DNA of 7,308 bases. Origin: Deltaproteobacteria bacterium (lineage in GTDB: Bacteria > Desulfobacterota_B > Binatia > UBA9968). The notes under the pieces were generated by a model. The model saw nothing but the letters and a program-made list of their open reading frames with translations. It had not been told where the DNA came from and did no database searches. The stretch's first letter is position 1, and every line of letters starts with the position of its first letter. Below are positions 5,983 through 7,308 of this stretch, in pieces. Both the position numbers and the translations under genes were made by a program. Location: the NCBI GenBank assembly GCA_016193385.1, contig JACPSF010000418.1, forward strand, positions 1-7,308. The letters are read 5' to 3'.

Positions 5983-6032
5983 CTTCGCACAGCTGAGAAA
6001 TAAGCTCGGCGAAAAATCTCAGCCGTGCGAAG
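5983..6032. promoter_or_regulatory. 16-bp-arm inverted repeat between two divergent promoters (putative shared activator site)
   Basis: The left arm CTTCGCACAGCTGAGA (5983-5998) and right arm TCTCAGCCGTGCGAAG (6017-6032) are inverted copies with one mismatch in 16, separated by 18 bases. The arm centres are 34 bp apart, close to three helical turns. The centre is about 113 bases upstream of the predicted minus-strand start and about 100 upstream of the plus-strand start, the usual place for a sigma-54 enhancer-binding protein. A related GCTTCGC element occurs at 5932-5938. No T-run follows the stem on the plus strand, so a terminator is unlikely. Confidence 0.6.
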
Positions 6033-6079
6033 CGAACAGGGGAGACGGCTCTTGCAAGTGGCAGGCGCCGCAGCGTTGC

Positions 6080-6096
6080 TTGGCACGTTTTGTGCG
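6080..6096 (+). promoter_or_regulatory. Putative sigma-54 (RpoN) promoter of the universal stress protein operon
   Basis: The plus strand reads TTGGCACGTTTTGTGCG. The -24 box is a perfect YTGGCACG and the GG-to-GC spacing is exactly 10 bases. The -12 box is GTGCG rather than TTGCW. The predicted transcription start is near 6107, giving a 40-base leader with an AGGAGG ribosome site at 6137-6142. This promoter placement also argues against translation starting at the GTG at 6090. Confidence 0.65.
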
Positions 6097-6136
6097 TAAC
6101 AGCTCTTATGGGTGAGACTGATTCGCCGCTCGTCAC

Positions 6137-6142
6137 AGGAGG
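6137..6142 (+). promoter_or_regulatory. Ribosome binding site that fixes the universal stress protein start
   Basis: AGGAGG lies four bases before the ATG at 6147. The open frame extends upstream to a GTG at 6090, but the 19 extra residues resemble nothing in the family and overlap the predicted promoter, so 6147 is the start. Confidence 0.8.
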
Positions 6143-6146
6143 CAAT

Positions 6147-6653
6147 ATGGGCAAGATAAAAAAAATTCTCGCGCCGACCGACCTCTCCAACCTCTCAGAG
6201 GCGGGAGTCCGCTACGCCCTCAAAATGGCCAAGGAGCTGGGAGCCGAGGTCCTCGCGTACCATGTCGTGGACTTCGCCGAGATTCAGCAATACAGCAAAG
6301 AATTGAGACCGGGAGCGACGGCCCTCAGGTCCTTCCCTCCGCCCGCCGATATCATGGAGCGGTTCCAAATCGCTCTGGCGCAGTTTCTAGGGGACCGTTT
6401 CGGCGATCTTCTGCCGTTTGTAACTGTCCGGGAGAAGGTAGAGATCGGAAGGCCCGATGAGAGCATCGTGGAGCAAGCCAGGAAGGATGGCTCGGATCTC
6501 ATTGTTATCTCGACGCATGGAAGGACGGGCTTATCTCATGCGTTTGTGGGAAGCGTCACGGAGAAGGTGGTCCGCACCGCTCCCTGTCCCGTCCTATCCG
6601 TTCGTCCCGGTCCGGATCAAAAGGAAGCCGCAAGGGCGGCTGCATCCGCTTAA
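6147..6653 (+). CDS. Universal stress protein (UspA superfamily), single domain
   Basis: This 168-residue single Usp domain begins MGKIKKILAPTDLSNLSEAG, where the first beta strand and the conserved Asp (D12) of the nucleotide site are clear, and continues with helix YALKMAKELGAEV. The C-terminal signature is ISTHGRTGL...FVGSVTEKVVRTAPCPVLSV (121-152). Its loop STHG-x9-GS matches the ATP-binding G-x2-G-x9-G-S/T pattern with Ser at the first Gly, a common variant, so ATP binding is likely. A longer central loop (45-75, rich in Pro) separates beta2 from alpha2. Usp proteins are cytoplasmic dimers that help cells survive starvation and stress. It is the first gene of the plus-strand operon, driven by the putative sigma-54 promoter at 6080-6096, and the next gene begins 27 bases after it. 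Confidence 0.95.
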   Translation: MGKIKKILAPTDLSNLSEAGVRYALKMAKELGAEVLAYHVVDFAEIQQYSKELRPGATALRSFPPPADIMERFQIALAQFLGDRFGDLLPFVTVREKVEIGRPDESIVEQARKDGSDLIVISTHGRTGLSHAFVGSVTEKVVRTAPCPVLSVRPGPDQKEAARAAASA

Positions 6654-6680
6654 ACGTGCGGTCGAAGGAGGTCGGGGTCC

Positions 6681-7157
6681 ATGAGAGAGCTCGTAGATTT
6701 GAGCAAGCGATTTTTATTTCTGCTGGCGCTTAGCCTTGTCGTTTTTTCCTTCTTGCCGTCGCCGGGGCCCCTGGCGTCGGAAATTTCTTCGGAGGATGCA
6801 GTCGGGATCATCAAGGGGAAGACAAACCAGGGCTATCCATTTATGTCGGGCGGAATTGGTGCAGACGAGCGCCAGATAATGGAGGAATCGGGCAAAAGCT
6901 ATAACCTCAAGCTTTCTTTCGCCGAGAAATCCGGCCAGTATCTATCCGGGGTCGAGGTTGTGATCGCGGATGAGAAAGGCAAAGAGATCGCTCGCACAAC
7001 GGTCCACGGTCCATGGTTCTATATCCAGCTTCCTGCCGGCAAATATAGCATCCGGGCTACTCTCGCGGGCGCGACAAAACGGATTAAAGATCTGGATGTG
7101 CCGGCGAAACAGCGCGTTTTCCGCCTTCTCCACTGGGACTTAAAAGGAGAAGGATAA
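6681..7157 (+). CDS. Secreted small protein with carboxypeptidase-regulatory-like beta-sandwich domain
   Basis: This 158-residue protein has a signal peptide: basic RELVDLSKR (2-10), hydrophobic FLFLLALSLVVFSFLPS (11-27), and a likely cut near LAS-EIS (33/34). The mature protein, about 125 residues and presumably periplasmic, contains YPFMSGGIGADERQIMEESG (52-71) and then a beta-rich module, YNLKLSFAEKSGQYLSGVEV to DLDVPAKQRVF (74-147), with GPWFYIQLPAGKYSIRATLAG (110-130). The LPAGKY turn is typical of carboxypeptidase-regulatory-like or transthyretin-like folds. I recall small secreted proteins of this pattern in other proteobacteria-like genomes, but their function is unknown to me. There is no lipobox cysteine. 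The start is supported by AGGAGGT at 6666-6672. It follows the universal stress protein gene by 27 bases and probably shares its promoter. Confidence 0.85.
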   Translation: MRELVDLSKRFLFLLALSLVVFSFLPSPGPLASEISSEDAVGIIKGKTNQGYPFMSGGIGADERQIMEESGKSYNLKLSFAEKSGQYLSGVEVVIADEKGKEIARTTVHGPWFYIQLPAGKYSIRATLAGATKRIKDLDVPAKQRVFRLLHWDLKGEG

Positions 7158-7213
7158 AGGGAACCCTTAAACCCCTGAACCCTGGATCGTTGTTTAGCAG
7201 GCTGCGGAAAAAC
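7158..7213. other. Intergenic spacer with short A+C-rich microrepeats
   Basis: Directly after the secreted protein gene the sequence repeats the theme AACCCTTAA / AACCCCTGA / ACCCTGG (7162-7185), a short low-complexity run of three similar units. No intrinsic terminator for the plus-strand operon is visible here. Confidence 0.5.
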
Positions 7214-7252
7214 GCTCCGTTCACCCTTCGACGAACTCAGGGCGAACGGAGC
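7214..7252. repeat. Palindromic extragenic repeat, unit 1; possible minus-strand terminator
   Basis: A 14-bp stem, GCTCCGTTCACCCT (7214-7227) against AGGGCGAACGGAGC (7239-7252) with one mismatch, encloses an 11-base loop. It belongs to the GAACGG...CTCAGGG...TCGAAGGGTGAAC type of repeat that I recall being scattered through intergenic DNA of many environmental bacteria. Read on the minus strand, the stem is followed at once by GTTTTT (7213-7208), the form of an intrinsic terminator for transcription entering from the right. On the plus strand no T-run follows. Confidence 0.7.
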
Positions 7253-7280
7253 AGCCCTTGAAATCATTCGCGATTTTCCG

Positions 7281-7307
7281 TTCATGCTGAGGCTCTCGAA
7301 GCATGAA
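7281..7307. repeat. Palindromic extragenic repeat, unit 2 (inverted relative to unit 1)
   Basis: A perfect 8-bp stem TTCATGCT/AGCATGAA (7281-7288/7300-7307) encloses the 11-base loop GAGGCTCTCGA. Unit 1 read on the other strand has the loop GAGTTCGTCGA, the same length with the same GAG...TCGA ends, so the two are related units in opposite orientation. A flanking CGGAAAA (7205-7211) and TTTTCCG (7274-7280) pair suggests that they form one composite structure. The right-hand flank is cut by the window edge. Confidence 0.65.
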
Positions 7308-7308
7308 A

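Noticed and set aside
5983..6032. The long inverted repeat as an intrinsic terminator
   Set aside because: No T-run follows the stem on the plus strand, no gene ends nearby on either side, and the loop is 18 bases long. An operator or enhancer role fits the position better.
5879..6146. A CIRCE (HrcA) heat-shock operator upstream of the Hsp20 operon
   Set aside because: The arms do not match TTAGCACTC-N9-GAGTGCTAA in sequence or spacing.
1..7308. CRISPR array, tRNA, rRNA or a known defence system
   Set aside because: No regularly spaced repeats, cloverleaf or rRNA-like sequence was seen. The only defence gene is a 57-residue HsdR stub.

Overview
The window looks like a chromosomal piece of a free-living, Gram-negative-type environmental bacterium. 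It is fairly G+C rich, has strong AGGAGG-type ribosome binding sites, a secreted (signal peptide) protein, two sigma-54 (RpoN) type promoters and dispersed palindromic repeats. The protein families and the repeat style remind me of deltaproteobacterial, NC10/Rokubacteria or Nitrospirota-like genomes. That placement is an impression from memory, not a search result.

Layout. Bases 1-123 are the last 40 codons of an unrecognised gene. Bases 227-900 are a graveyard of three truncated genes: the N-terminus of a type I restriction HsdR subunit (+), the N-terminus of a REP-associated/IS200-like Y1 transposase (-, with a one-base deletion), and the middle of a tyrosine recombinase (+). The first two are cut at one shared junction near base 400. 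The recombinase begins abruptly where the transposase upstream flank ends near base 600. Bases 898-1181 hold no gene I can support.

Bases 1182-5878 are a tight five-gene operon on the minus strand. In transcription order it encodes a mannose-1-phosphate guanylyltransferase-like nucleotidyltransferase, a DUF2934 protein, an Hsp20 small heat-shock protein, a large Lon-like protease (822 aa) and a DUF2267 protein. Two junctions are ATGA stop/start overlaps (genes 1/2 and 3/4), one gap is 10 bases and the last is 39 bases, so the genes are almost certainly co-transcribed. The core is protein quality control: a holdase chaperone translationally coupled to a protease. The Lon-like protein keeps its Ser-Lys protease dyad but has poor Walker A and Walker B motifs, so it may work without ATP hydrolysis.

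Bases 5879-6146 are a 268-base divergent control region. It has a -24/-12 (sigma-54) promoter facing each way, each with the exact GG-N10-GC spacing. Almost midway between the predicted start points lies a 16-bp-arm inverted repeat (5983-5998/6017-6032), about 100-113 bases upstream of both, where an enhancer-binding activator would sit. Bases 6147-7157 are a two-gene plus-strand operon: a universal stress protein and a secreted small beta-sandwich-like protein. I infer that the two operons form one stress regulon controlled by a shared activator and RpoN.

Bases 7158-7308 hold no gene. They carry two palindromic repeat units of the widely dispersed extragenic type; the first could terminate transcription coming leftwards from beyond the window.
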